Origin: Bacteroidota bacterium | GTDB lineage: Bacteria; Bacteroidota; Bacteroidia; Chitinophagales; Saprospiraceae | DNA: 64,000 bases | Direction of reading: 5' to 3' | Assembly (NCBI GenBank): GCA_018222965.1 | Contig: JAAEZH010000004.1 | Coordinates: 62,001-126,000 of the forward strand | Shown: piece after piece, positions 51,222 to 60,276 of the stretch | Layout of the letters: every line of letters begins with the position of its first letter | How positions within the stretch are numbered: position 1 is the first letter of the stretch | The notes under the pieces: generated by a model | The model's database searches: none | Told to the model about the DNA's origin: nothing | What the model saw: the letters and a program-made list of their open reading frames with translations, nothing else | Position numbers and translations under genes: made by a program

Positions 51222-53483
51222 CTATCTTCCTGCTTTCACCACTCTCGTGCTTTCCAGCACTTTTCCTGTTTTTTTATCGCTGATGCGAATGAAATAAATG
51301 CCTCCTGGCCAATTGTTGGTCGAAAGTGTCAATTCCGGTCCATTGGCTTCAGACTGATGTTCCAGTCTTTTTCCGGCCAGATCATAAACTTCTATTTGTA
51401 ATTGATTCCATGGGGTTTCTCCGATCTGAGCGATGTATAATTGCTCCCTTACCGGATTTGGGTGGATGCTAAATAATGGTTCTACTTCATCTACCCGTAC
51501 ACTTCGTGTTTCGGTAAATTGGAAAGAACCATCCTGGTCGACCTGGCGGATCCTGAAATAATGGATGCCGGAGCGAGCAGGTTTATAAGTATGGGCGTAA
51601 GTGAGTAACTTTTGGCTTTCACCGGCTGCATCAATTTGGGCTGCCGGCATAAAGTTTACACCGTCCAGGCTGTGTTGCACCTCAAAAAAGTCGCTGTTTT
51701 CTTCGACGGCAGTTTCCCAGAAAAGCAGGATGTCATTCCCCGTAAGGGCAGCTTCAAAACGCGTAAATTCAACCGGTAATGGTGCCTGAGTAGCCAGGAT
51801 CTCCACAGAAGCCCGATTGGCACCGCTGCATAATCCCGGGTTTATGGCAGTCGATGTTGGGTCAAGGGTAATGGTGATCGTCCCGTCGGTAATCCAGGAA
51901 TTATAGTTTGCCACTGTAGAAGTAAAGCAAATTCGGTTGGGGATTTCACAGTCATTCGAAGGCGGCGTGAATCCCAGGCTGTTGCCCGATTCATCCAACA
52001 CATCAAAGGTTTCGGAAGCGGCATTGTGATCGCCTCTGTACACCACACAAATCTCCACTTCCCCGCCGGGATTTAAGGGCGTAAAAGTCTCGGTAATATT
52101 AATAACCGTCGTGTTGCCCGGCCCGCCACTGGTACTGGGATTGTAATTGGCCGAAGCCTGATACAGGCTACAGCTTCCGCTGCAATTTACAGGCACCCGA
52201 AAGGGATCTACCAGGCAGGCTGAACGATCGAGGAGGTAGGCATTATTGGCTTCGTCGGTATTGCCAATGGAGGAACCGGTCGGGTCTCCATTGTAGTTGA
52301 CATCCGGATTGGAGAAATGCGGAATACGCGTACAGTTAAACCCATTATCAGAACATTGGGAGTTGTAGGCCATGGTGGTGCGCCATTGCTCGGAAGAAGA
52401 GCCGCCAATACCGTCCGGATTTACCCAGCCCCAGGCATAATCGCATACATTGGAGGGGGTAGAACCATAAGCATACCGATCGTGCCGGAACCCCATATTG
52501 TGCCCGATTTCGTGCGAAAGCGATTTGTTAAAAACAAGGCAAATATCATCTACTACGCTAAAGGCGGTACTCGATGAAAAAACATTGGTATTCGTATTTA
52601 CATTCCCATAACCACAGCCACCGTCATCAATTACCAGAGAAACCAAATCCGCATAATAAGCGTCTCGCCAGTCGTAGACTTCGTCCATAAAGCCATCGTC
52701 AGCATCCCGCAGCCGTGGCAGCTCGGTGGTAATGTCTCCGGATTCCGTATAGCTGACTGCCGCCGAATGTACCAGGGCATATTCATGAATGATATTGCTG
52801 TTGTCGCAAATGGTATTCAATTCGGCGACAGCCAAAGCAATGGCCGATTGTGCTGCTGCGTCTGAACCTCCCAGTGCCGAACGGGCATCTGTAGTATAAA
52901 CGACCATTACATCCAGTGTCAGAGAGGCGCATGTAGCACCTGCCTCACATACTCCAACGATCTTTTGTGCAAGGGGTGTTTCCGGCTGGTTTTGAAATAT
53001 TTGGGTTGAAGGGTCTTTCTCGCAGTTCTCATCCATGACGCCCCCATTGTCAATCTGTATCAACTGGTAAGCGGTGCTTTCGGGCATTGGTCGTATGGCA
53101 AAATGCTGGCCGGCATCGGTTTGTATCTTGCCCCAAAAAATGCCGTCGGTCTGGGCAAATAAGGCATAGCCATATTTTTGGTCTTCCAGTTTTCCTACCC
53201 AAACTTCCGATCCGTTGGGGTGGTATTCTGTTCGTTGCCTTTCGGCGAATAGCGTTAGGTCGGGGAAGAGATTTAGAGCCAGTTTATCGGCATTCTGCCA
53301 GTCCTGAAGTTCAACTTCTGCTGCCCGGATTAATGTGTATTCATCCAGTTCAGGATCTGTGGTTTTCCAGACCGGATCCGATATGGATTTTTTGATAAGG
53401 GCCTGGTAATCCTGTTGGGCAAAGAAAGGAAAGGGAAGGGCTAGTAGCAATAGCCCCAGGAGGTAATTGACGGTTGTTTGCAT
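51222..53483 (-). CDS. Secreted M12B (reprolysin-like) metalloprotease with T9SS sorting domain
   Basis: Protein of 753 residues. Signal peptide (QTTVNYLLGLLLLALPFPFFAQ), a propeptide-like part (20-190), then the metzincin domain with HEIGHNMGFRH: His324, His328 and His334 are the zinc ligands, Glu325 the base. The Met-turn appears later in TTMAYN (about 372-377). Cys pairs may form disulphides. After the catalytic domain come beta-sandwich segments with fibronectin-like strands (about 575-670), and the last 80 residues are a T9SS sorting domain (FSIHPNPVREQLY ... GIYFIRISDKK). It should be a surface or released protease. Transcribed alone. Confidence 0.93.
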   Translation of the reverse strand: MQTTVNYLLGLLLLALPFPFFAQQDYQALIKKSISDPVWKTTDPELDEYTLIRAAEVELQDWQNADKLALNLFPDLTLFAERQRTEYHPNGSEVWVGKLEDQKYGYALFAQTDGIFWGKIQTDAGQHFAIRPMPESTAYQLIQIDNGGVMDENCEKDPSTQIFQNQPETPLAQKIVGVCEAGATCASLTLDVMVVYTTDARSALGGSDAAAQSAIALAVAELNTICDNSNIIHEYALVHSAAVSYTESGDITTELPRLRDADDGFMDEVYDWRDAYYADLVSLVIDDGGCGYGNVNTNTNVFSSSTAFSVVDDICLVFNKSLSHEIGHNMGFRHDRYAYGSTPSNVCDYAWGWVNPDGIGGSSSEQWRTTMAYNSQCSDNGFNCTRIPHFSNPDVNYNGDPTGSSIGNTDEANNAYLLDRSACLVDPFRVPVNCSGSCSLYQASANYNPSTSGGPGNTTVINITETFTPLNPGGEVEICVVYRGDHNAASETFDVLDESGNSLGFTPPSNDCEIPNRICFTSTVANYNSWITDGTITITLDPTSTAINPGLCSGANRASVEILATQAPLPVEFTRFEAALTGNDILLFWETAVEENSDFFEVQHSLDGVNFMPAAQIDAAGESQKLLTYAHTYKPARSGIHYFRIRQVDQDGSFQFTETRSVRVDEVEPLFSIHPNPVREQLYIAQIGETPWNQLQIEVYDLAGKRLEHQSEANGPELTLSTNNWPGGIYFIRISDKKTGKVLESTRVVKAGR

Positions 53484-53861
53484 GCTTGATGGATTGCTGC
53501 TTTATAATGGCTTTCACGGAATAAACAGATGATGCTCTGTATTACTCAGAGAAGGCTGGCAACTGATTAGCTGCCTGAAAATAAATCATTATTTCGGTTT
53601 CGACCTAAATTCGGATGTGTGCAAGGTGGGGGAGGAAGCTTGCTCCGGATTTAGGGGCGTTTGAGGGGTGTTAGGTAAAGGTACGGTTTTTGCACATTGA
53701 TGTGCTGAGCTTCCTGTTTTGTTTATTGAGTGGTGTCATTCTGTCGGGGATGCGCCGTTTTTTGTTTGCGACTTTCGTCGAATGATGCTTCAAAATCAAT
53801 TTGGCTGCTTTCTTCTCAGGAATCATTTGGTACTGCCCACCGGGTGGTGTAACTTGCCTCA
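53484..53861. other. Gene-free interval between divergent genes
   Basis: 378 bp upstream of both the M12B protease gene (minus) and the permease gene (plus). I see no convincing coding frame, promoter box or repeat. A short ACTTTCGTCGAA at about 53771 is a degenerate look-alike of the iterated palindrome. Confidence 0.5.
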
Positions 53862-55085
53862 ATGAATTGGCCACTGCGCATAGCTCGTCGTTATTTGTTT
53901 GCCCGGAAATCCACCAATGCAATCAACATCATTACCGGAATCTCCATCCTGGGGATTACTATTGGTACAGCTGCGCTGATACTCGTTTTATCTGTTTTTA
54001 ATGGATTTGAGGATTTGATTACCGGCCTGTTTAGCAATTTTAATCCGGATATTAAGGTCGTGCCTGCCAAAGGGAAAACCTTTGAGCCTGACTCCATTCA
54101 GCTTTCCGAAATTTGGAAACTGGAAGGGGTGGAAACCGTTTCTCAGACGTTGGAAGAGGTGGCTTTCTTTGAATATGAGAACAGCCAGGATTTTGGCATC
54201 TTGAAAGGAGTCGATCAATATTTTAATCAGGTTACCGGAATTGATTCTACCGTCCGGGAAGGGCGTTATGCTTTTCGGGACGATGGTCGGGATTTTGCGG
54301 TTTTGGGTGTAGGAATGCGCAATAAGTTATCGGTCAATCTGGGTAAGGTGTTGTCGACTGTATCGGTGTACATGCCGAAGCAAAAGCGCGTGGGGCCACT
54401 GGAGAATCAGTTTCGAAAGAAGTTTGTATATCCGGCCGGCACTTTTGTAATCCAGCAGGATTTTGACAATCAATACGTATTGGTGTCTCTGGATTTTGCC
54501 CGATCTTTGATGAGCATGCCAAATATGGTAAGCTCCCTGGAGATTAAAATAAAACCGGGGGCGAGTGAGCACCGGGTTCAGGCTGGCGTTGAAGCCATCA
54601 TGGGACCGGAATTTTTGGTTCGCAACCGTTATCAGCAAGATGAAGCTTTTCTGAAGTTGATGAATATAGAGAAATGGATGAGTTACGCCATTCTCTCCCT
54701 CACTTTATTGCTGGTTGCTTTCAATATGATCGGTGCTCTTTGGATGATCGTTTTGGAAAAGCAAAAGGATATATCTATCCTTAAATCCATGGGTGCCACA
54801 GATAAGGGGGTGCGTAATATTTTCCTTTCACAAGGGCTCCTGCTTTGTTTTGTGGGGATGGTATTGGGTTATCTGGTTGCCGTGGGACTGTATTTGATCC
54901 ACGTAAACCTACCCAACGGACTGGTATCCATCCCGCAGGGGTTTGTGGTCACGGCTTATCCGATCAGTCTCCGGTCTGTCGACTTCTTCGTAATTGCTAT
55001 TACGGTCATTTCTATTGGTTTTCTGGCTTCCTGGCTCCCGGCCAGGCGGGCGATGCGTGTTCCTGCTATTATTCGGGAAGAATAG
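53862..55085 (+). CDS. LolC/LolE-type (FtsX-fold) ABC transporter permease
   Basis: Protein of 407 residues with the LolCE layout: N-terminal IARRYLFARKSTNAINIITGISILGITIGTAAL (membrane helix 20-45), a large periplasmic domain (about 50-270), and three C-terminal membrane helices with LEKQKDISILKSMGATDKGV (about 298-317). LolCDE moves lipoproteins from the inner membrane to the LolA carrier. Bacteroidota usually have one such permease forming a homodimer. The ATPase LolD is not in the window. Single gene after a 378-bp spacer. Confidence 0.9.
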   Translation: MNWPLRIARRYLFARKSTNAINIITGISILGITIGTAALILVLSVFNGFEDLITGLFSNFNPDIKVVPAKGKTFEPDSIQLSEIWKLEGVETVSQTLEEVAFFEYENSQDFGILKGVDQYFNQVTGIDSTVREGRYAFRDDGRDFAVLGVGMRNKLSVNLGKVLSTVSVYMPKQKRVGPLENQFRKKFVYPAGTFVIQQDFDNQYVLVSLDFARSLMSMPNMVSSLEIKIKPGASEHRVQAGVEAIMGPEFLVRNRYQQDEAFLKLMNIEKWMSYAILSLTLLLVAFNMIGALWMIVLEKQKDISILKSMGATDKGVRNIFLSQGLLLCFVGMVLGYLVAVGLYLIHVNLPNGLVSIPQGFVVTAYPISLRSVDFFVIAITVISIGFLASWLPARRAMRVPAIIREE

Positions 55086-55169
55086 GAGGTGGAATTTTAT
55101 AATTCTTAGTTTTTAATGTAGAATTTTGAATGGCCATTCCTTTGCCTCCAACTTCCCTATAGTTATCGG

Positions 55170-55312
55170 GATCACACAGAGAAGGGGAGAAGGGGAGTGA
55201 AATCGTTTTATTTGTTTGAGGTGTTTAACTCGTTTTACAAGTGGATTCCTAATTTCAATTGTGGTTTAAAATCATAGTAGTTTCTCCCAGATGCCGAAAG
55301 TCAGATTGCTGA
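55170..55312. repeat. Dispersed intergenic repeat, copy 1
   Basis: About 143 bp. It is similar over most of its length to the complement of 60040-60172, e.g. GTGAAATCGTTTTATTTGTT and GATGCCGAAAGTCAGATTGC are identical. A 9-bp insertion (TTTTACAAG) and a divergent section near 55265-55290 separate conserved blocks. It occupies most of the 323-bp spacer before the gene at 55409. The rest holds AT-rich motif AATTCTTAGTTTTTAAT and a CCAA/CCAG-type simple run (55335-55375). Confidence 0.75.
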
Positions 55313-55384
55313 TTGCGCTGTTGCATTGGTTTTAAACCAACCAACCAGCTAACGAGCCAGCCAACTAACCAACTATCCATTTTG

Positions 55385-55392
55385 TATATTTG
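55385..55392 (+). promoter_or_regulatory. Bacteroidota-type -7 box for the gene at 55409
   Basis: TATATTTG, an exact TAnnTTTG match, only 17 bp before the ATG; transcription would begin about 10 bp upstream of the start codon. Confidence 0.6.
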
Positions 55393-55408
55393 TCGGTTCA
55401 AAAAATAA

Positions 55409-55786
55409 ATGGCGAAGCCAGGTGTTATCAATATGGAAGAATGGGCAATAGATTTTGAGTGGTTGCGGGTGCGTCATCTGGTAAAAGACCAGTTGGGTCG
55501 CAAGGATTTGCCCGATTTGAATGCCATTCTGTTTTTGATTGGAGTGCAGGAGTTGGGGCGCTGGAAAGCGCGTTTTACCAAGGAGGAAAAACAGGACCTG
55601 ATGCATATCGCGGTTTGTCGTTTATTGAGTTACGACGACTATTATGTATTTAAAGGGCGGGATGCAGATGGCTGGCCTCACTACGAACAAGTTCGCCCGT
55701 TTAAAGTTAAGGGGGTGAGAGATCAGTCGGTAGTGTTGAAAGAGAATGTGATCCGGTACTTTAAGGAGTGGGAGGAAGAGGAGTAA
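55409..55786 (+). CDS. Conserved hypothetical protein
   Basis: Protein of 125 residues; the start at ATG 55409 (MAKPGVINM) or the in-frame Met nine codons on are both possible. It is soluble, with the sequence WAIDFEWLRVRHLVKDQLGRKDLPDLNAILFLIGVQELGR and later YYVFKGRDADGWPHYEQVRPF. I know similar short proteins only as uncharacterised members in Bacteroidota, so no function is assigned. It precedes two cyclophilin genes by 70 bp and may be co-transcribed with them. Confidence 0.82.
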   Translation: MAKPGVINMEEWAIDFEWLRVRHLVKDQLGRKDLPDLNAILFLIGVQELGRWKARFTKEEKQDLMHIAVCRLLSYDDYYVFKGRDADGWPHYEQVRPFKVKGVRDQSVVLKENVIRYFKEWEEEE

Positions 55787-55856
55787 ATAGGTGATAATTT
55801 TTAATTATTAGGTTTTAATTGGGAATAAGGAAGGAGAAAATTTCAAACAAAAGCAT

Positions 55857-56510
55857 ATGAAAAAGTTGATCTTTGGCAGCATCGCTGCTCTTTTTTTGAT
55901 GGCGAGTTCCTGCGGAGATTCCACGCGGGTCGCCTTGATCGAAACCGAGTATGGCAACATGAAAGTGGAGCTGTCGGACCTTACTCCACAGCACCGCGAC
56001 AACTTCGTGAAATTGGTTGAGGAAGGCTTTTACGATGATTTGTTGTTTCACCGGGTGATTGATGGCTTTATGATTCAGGGTGGGGATCCAAATTCTAAAG
56101 ATGCGGGCCCGAATGTACCGCTTGGTAGTGGTGGTCCTGGCTATAAAGTTCCGGCTGAAATCGTTCCGGAGCTTATTCATGTAAAAGGAGCACTCGCCGC
56201 TGCCCGTCAGGGAGATCAGGTAAATCCTCAGAAAGAGAGTTCAGGCTCCCAGTTTTATATTGTACACGGGCAGCCCGTACAAACACAGATGCTTGAACAA
56301 CTTCAGCGTCAGAAGGGTTACGAGTACACCGAGGAGCAATTAGCGGCTTACGCCAACAATCCGGGTACGCCATTTCTTGATCAGGATTATACTGTGTTTG
56401 GTATGGTGATCGAAGGAATGGATGTGATTGATAAAATTGCTGCAGTACGTACCGCAGCCGGAAACCGTCCGGTAGAGCCAGTGAAGATGAAAATTACGAT
56501 GATTAGATAA
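55857..56510 (+). CDS. Cyclophilin-type peptidyl-prolyl isomerase, lipoprotein
   Basis: Protein of 217 residues. Signal with lipobox ASSC (Cys19), then a cyclophilin domain: VALIETEYGNMKVELSDLTPQHRDNFVKLVEEGFYDDLLFHRVIDGFMIQGGDP is split over the first half (FHRVIDGFMIQGG is the core), followed by SSGSQFYIV and FGMVIEGMDVIDKI. It has an insertion of about 35 residues (QTQMLEQLQRQKGYEYTEEQ) before the last strands, common in this phylum. It isomerises Xaa-Pro bonds, here on the periplasmic side of a membrane. The stop overlaps the next gene's start by one base (TAATG), and the two are paralogues. Confidence 0.93.
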   Translation: MKKLIFGSIAALFLMASSCGDSTRVALIETEYGNMKVELSDLTPQHRDNFVKLVEEGFYDDLLFHRVIDGFMIQGGDPNSKDAGPNVPLGSGGPGYKVPAEIVPELIHVKGALAAARQGDQVNPQKESSGSQFYIVHGQPVQTQMLEQLQRQKGYEYTEEQLAAYANNPGTPFLDQDYTVFGMVIEGMDVIDKIAAVRTAAGNRPVEPVKMKITMIR

Positions 56511-57436
56511 TGCAGAAATTTAGCGAACATATCTATGCTCAGCCGGTGATTCCGGTTTTTTTGGTGCTGGCAGGATTGTTTTTTCAGTCCTGTGGGGCTC
56601 CGATCTCCCGGTTTAGTATGGCGGATGATGTTGCCAAACATCCGGTGGCACCGGCTGAGATCGCTTTTGTGAATGAGTCAGAGAAGGCAGAAGCATATTT
56701 ATGGGATTTTGGCGACGGCCAGACCAGTACCGAAGCGGCACCTGTGCATCGCTATGCAAATTCCGGTCGGTATGAAGTGCGTCTGGAAGCAATAAGAGGA
56801 GACAAAAAGACCCTTACAGAAGAGGTAGTATATGTAGCTCCCCCCAAGCGGTGTTTGGTGGAAATCCAGACGGATTATGGGAATATGGTTGTCTGGTTAT
56901 ACGATTCAACACCGGAACATCGAGACAACTTCTATAAGCTGGCTTCGGAGGGATTCTATGACGGGCAGCTCTTTCATCGGGTGATTGCCGGGTTTATGGT
57001 TCAGGCAGGCGATCCGAAAAGCCGGAATGCCAAGCCCAACCAGTCGCTCGGTGGTGGCGGTCCGGGTTATACCCTGCCAGCAGAATTTGTAGATAGTCTG
57101 GTGCATATCAAAGGAGCACTTGCCGCTGCTCGTACACCAGATCAGGTTAATCCGGAGAAGCGATCTTCGGGTTCTCAGTTTTACCTGGTTCAGGGGCGGC
57201 CGCAAACCGAAGAATCCCTAATAGATGCAGAGGGCCGAAACGGACAGCGATACACGACATTTCAGCGAGAAGCTTATCTTAAGTATGGTGGGTCTCCCCA
57301 GTTAGATGGAGAATACACTATTTTTGGCAGAGTGATTGAAGGACTCGAGGTGATTGATGCAATAGCCAATCAGGAAACGGGCGCAGGCGACCGCCCCGTC
57401 GAAGATATACGTATTAAAGTACGACCAATCCACTAA
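56510..57436 (+). CDS. PKD domain fused to a cyclophilin-type isomerase
   Basis: Protein of 308 residues, overlapping the preceding gene by one base. The N-terminal signal contains a possible lipobox (FQSC, Cys28). A PKD-like beta-sandwich domain follows (about 45-110, [24 protein letters not shown]), the module usually used for binding polysaccharide or protein at the surface. Then a cyclophilin domain (about 118-308) with [24 protein letters not shown] and [14 protein letters not shown], and the same long insertion as its neighbour. So this arose by duplication of the neighbouring gene plus gain of a PKD domain, and the two probably work on exported clients. Order of duplication is inferred. 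Confidence 0.92.
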   Translation: MQKFSEHIYAQPVIPVFLVLAGLFFQSCGAPISRFSMADDVAKHPVAPAEIAFVNESEKAEAYLWDFGDGQTSTEAAPVHRYANSGRYEVRLEAIRGDKKTLTEEVVYVAPPKRCLVEIQTDYGNMVVWLYDSTPEHRDNFYKLASEGFYDGQLFHRVIAGFMVQAGDPKSRNAKPNQSLGGGGPGYTLPAEFVDSLVHIKGALAAARTPDQVNPEKRSSGSQFYLVQGRPQTEESLIDAEGRNGQRYTTFQREAYLKYGGSPQLDGEYTIFGRVIEGLEVIDAIANQETGAGDRPVEDIRIKVRPIH

Positions 57437-57510
57437 AGGCTGTTTCCCTTTTAGCTTCCCCACATAGGTAAGCGCCGGGATAACGCCAGGGTAACAAGAA
57501 CGAAAAACCT

Positions 57511-58287
57511 ATGCAGGAACAGCAAATTCTTGGAATTGATGTTGGGGCATCGGGCATTAAAGGGGCCATTATAGATGTATCAACCGGAGAACTATTAACC
57601 GAACGCCTACGTCTGGAAACGCCAAAGCCGGCAACACCAGACAGCATGGCTGAAACCGTTGCGGAATTAACCAAAGCGCTGGATTATAAGGGCAATCTTA
57701 TCGGTGTCGGTTTTCCGGCTATTGTGAAAAATGGCAAAGCACAAACTGCTGCTAACATTGATCCCTCCTGGATTGGGGCAGACATTGAAGCTTCTTTTGG
57801 AAAGAGTACGGGAAAAAAGGTGGTTGCGCTAAATGATGCTGATGCTGCCGGACTTGCCTGTGTGAAATTCGGAGTCGGTAAGGGGGTAAAGGGAACATTG
57901 ATCCTGATTACCATTGGTTCAGGATTGGGCTCTGCTTTGTTCACAAATGGCCGATTGGTGCACAATACGGAGTTTGGACATATCCATATGAATGGGATGA
58001 TCGCAGAGCATTATGCCAGTAGCAATACCCGGAAGAAGGAAGATCTGAGTTGGGAAGAGTGGGGAGCTCGTTTTAATGAATATCTGCACCACATTGAGCG
58101 CATTCTTTCTCCCGATCTGATCCTTTTGGGCGGGGGAGCCAGCAAAAAGTTTGAGCTGTATGATGAGGTGATTGATGTAAATACAGCCGTAAAACCCGCT
58201 GAGTTAAAGAATACAGCCGGATCCATTGGGGCAGCTTATTATGCCTGGAAAGTCGCCCAAAAGAAAAAGAAGAAAAAGAAGAAATAG
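57511..58287 (+). CDS. ppgK: ROK-family kinase, polyphosphate-glucokinase-like
   Basis: Protein of 258 residues. Motifs: [15 protein letters not shown] (phosphate 1), [20 protein letters not shown] (catalytic Asp), [14 protein letters not shown] and NTEFGHIHM. The set matches PpgK, which phosphorylates glucose with polyphosphate or ATP. Unlike most ROK kinases it lacks the Cys-based zinc site, again as in PpgK. The C terminus ends with [11 protein letters not shown], eight lysines encoded by AAG/AAA codons, an unusual tail. Single gene, convergent with the TPR protein gene. Confidence 0.88.
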   Translation: MQEQQILGIDVGASGIKGAIIDVSTGELLTERLRLETPKPATPDSMAETVAELTKALDYKGNLIGVGFPAIVKNGKAQTAANIDPSWIGADIEASFGKSTGKKVVALNDADAAGLACVKFGVGKGVKGTLILITIGSGLGSALFTNGRLVHNTEFGHIHMNGMIAEHYASSNTRKKEDLSWEEWGARFNEYLHHIERILSPDLILLGGGASKKFELYDEVIDVNTAVKPAELKNTAGSIGAAYYAWKVAQKKKKKKKK

Positions 58288-58299
58288 GGTTTGGCAGGT

Positions 58300-59715
58300 C
58301 TAGTCCTCCAGCGGCCTGAAAGTATTAATCACGGCCCGAACTTCCGGGTCGGCTTCCAGTTCTGGTAACAATTTGAACAGCTCCGGGTGCAGGTCGAAAT
58401 CGTCGGTGAGGGCTTCCTCCAGGAGAAATAGTGCCTCCGGACGTTCATTCGCGGCAAGCAAAAATCCTACCCTGCAATATTGCAATTCGGTACCCACCGC
58501 ATGTTCTTCAGCCTGATCGAGAATTTCAAAACCTTCTCTTAATCGATCAGTATCCAGTAGAAAAGTAGCATAACGAAGCCAGTGCTCTGTCGATTCAGGT
58601 GCCAGCTCGATAGCCGTTTGAAAATGCAAATCTGCTTTCTCCAGATCATCAGTCTGGTAATAAGCTTCCGCTAATGCCGCGAAATATTCTTCCCGCCGAT
58701 CCTCCACACGGATAGCTCGCTTAAAGGTTTGGATGGCTACTTTATATTCTCCGGCTTCCATCTGGCATTCTCCCAGGTGGAAAAAACTTTCATCAGATAA
58801 AGGGTCAATTCGAATAGCCTGTTGGAAAAAGCGTCTCGCTGTTTCCGGTTGGTCGAGTCCGAGGTAGCATTGCCCAATGCGCAAGAGCAGGTCGGAGTCT
58901 GCCTCAAAGCGGTCCATGACTTCCGAATAGCACTGCAAGGCCCGGATGAAGTTCTGCGTTTCGAAGCAGATTTCAGCGCAGTCGCGATAAGCGTACTCAA
59001 AGTTTTCATTGACCAGGTAGCTGTACTCAAAGGCATCCGCTGCATCCTCATAGCGTCCGCAATAGGAATAGGCATGACCGAGGTTGTACCAGGCTTTGTA
59101 AGAGTAGGGTTCCTTGTCGATCAGTTCTTCGTGGATCCGAATGCTTTCCTCGTACTTCTTAGACAACTCCACGCTAACCCACATGCGATCGAGGGCTTCT
59201 TCGTTGTTGGGATCTTCCCGGAGCGCTTTTTCGAGCAATTGAAACATCTGCCCGAATTGTTCCTGTTTTTCGCAAACGAGAGCCTGAAAGTAATATATCT
59301 GACTCAGCTCTTCGGATGTAGTGGCTTTGTCTTCGAGGTTTTTAAGGATGTGGCCGGCTTCCAAAAAGCGACCAACGGAGGCCAGTGCTTCTGCGCGAAG
59401 CAATTTTGGTTCCAGCGAGATTGGAGACAAAATTTCTGCCTGATCGAGGAGGTCCAGAATGCCTTCATCCTGTCCGCTATCCAGCATGATCATGGCCTGG
59501 CGTAAATGAAAAGTAGGCGTATAGGGATATTGGGAGGCTCCAAACTGACAAACTTCAAGGGCGCGGTTGGGAAGAAATTCCGATTCGTAATAGTCTATCA
59601 GATCAGATAGTTCGTTGGGTTCGAAGAAGACAGACTGTCCTTTTTCGGAAGCCTCTTCAAATTTGTGTACGAGCTCAGCGAGCTTCGGGTTGTCATGGAA
59701 TTGTGTACGCCGCAT
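58300..59715 (-). CDS. TPR-repeat protein (cytoplasmic)
   Basis: Protein of 471 residues made of about ten TPR units from residue 45 onward, e.g. SYKAWYNLGHAYSYCGRYED, LLLRIGQCYLGLDQPETARR and FFHLGECQMEAGEYKVAIQTF. No signal peptide and no enzymatic domain, so it is a cytoplasmic scaffold. Acidic, with few Lys. Partner proteins are unknown. This kind of protein is conserved in Bacteroidota and not assigned. Transcribed alone, with a 561-bp spacer upstream containing a dispersed repeat. Confidence 0.88.
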   Translation of the reverse strand: MRRTQFHDNPKLAELVHKFEEASEKGQSVFFEPNELSDLIDYYESEFLPNRALEVCQFGASQYPYTPTFHLRQAMIMLDSGQDEGILDLLDQAEILSPISLEPKLLRAEALASVGRFLEAGHILKNLEDKATTSEELSQIYYFQALVCEKQEQFGQMFQLLEKALREDPNNEEALDRMWVSVELSKKYEESIRIHEELIDKEPYSYKAWYNLGHAYSYCGRYEDAADAFEYSYLVNENFEYAYRDCAEICFETQNFIRALQCYSEVMDRFEADSDLLLRIGQCYLGLDQPETARRFFQQAIRIDPLSDESFFHLGECQMEAGEYKVAIQTFKRAIRVEDRREEYFAALAEAYYQTDDLEKADLHFQTAIELAPESTEHWLRYATFLLDTDRLREGFEILDQAEEHAVGTELQYCRVGFLLAANERPEALFLLEEALTDDFDLHPELFKLLPELEADPEVRAVINTFRPLED

Positions 59716-60276
59716 AATTTGTTAAGCCGTCATGGGAAGCAGCTTTTTATGCCGAAGCAAAGGCATTGGTTTTCACTTTTAAACCTTGAGTTGTTCGGAC
59801 TTTGTTGCTATGCAACTAATTATCGCTGTTAAAGATAGGCAAAAGAAGACGACTCCACCGCTCATTTTAACCTGCCCGGAGAAACAAATGATTAAACGGT
59901 ACTAATTTTGGAGGAAATGGCACTTTTTTAATGTAAGTTTAAAAAAAGGGGACCTTATTTTCATTTTATTAAAAATTCCCAAATATGTTGAACGATTTAT
60001 AAAAAAGTGTAATATGTTTGTTTACACGTTTTACACGTTCAGCAATCTGACTTTCGGCATCTGCGAGAACCCTCCATGGTTCAAACCACATTAGAAATTA
60101 GGAATCCACGAGTTAAACACCTCAAACAAATAAAACGATTTCACACCCCTTCTCCCTTTCTCTGTGTGAGATAAAAGTTTGTTTGTTGGTTTGTTTGACA
60201 CGGAATCAACAGCGCAATCTGCGCTCAGAATCTGACCTGCGCCTGCTGCGTGCAAACCTACCGTATAAGACAAGCC
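59716..60276. other. Gene-free interval of 561 bp
   Basis: Upstream of the TPR gene and downstream of the cytochrome gene. It contains dispersed repeat copy 2 (60040-60172), a tandem TTACACGT motif (60022-60038), a GTTTG-rich simple run (60178-60200), and a palindrome AGCGCA-ATC-TGCGCT at 60208. No coding frame is convincing. Confidence 0.6.
60040..60172. repeat. Dispersed intergenic repeat, copy 2
   Basis: Complement of this stretch matches 55170-55312 over nearly its whole length. A hairpin potential (TCACAC ... GTGTGA) is conserved at one end. A further fragment, ACAGCGCAATC, lies at 60206 and also follows copy 1 in complement, so pieces of the same family have been shuffled here. Confidence 0.75.

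Noticed and set aside
53671-53922. Minus-strand open frame of 83 codons in the spacer before the LolC/E gene
   Set aside because: Overlaps the start of the permease gene and has no export signal or recognisable pattern.
58822-59505. Plus-strand open frame of 227 codons
   Set aside because: Antisense to the TPR protein gene, whose repeats are unmistakable.
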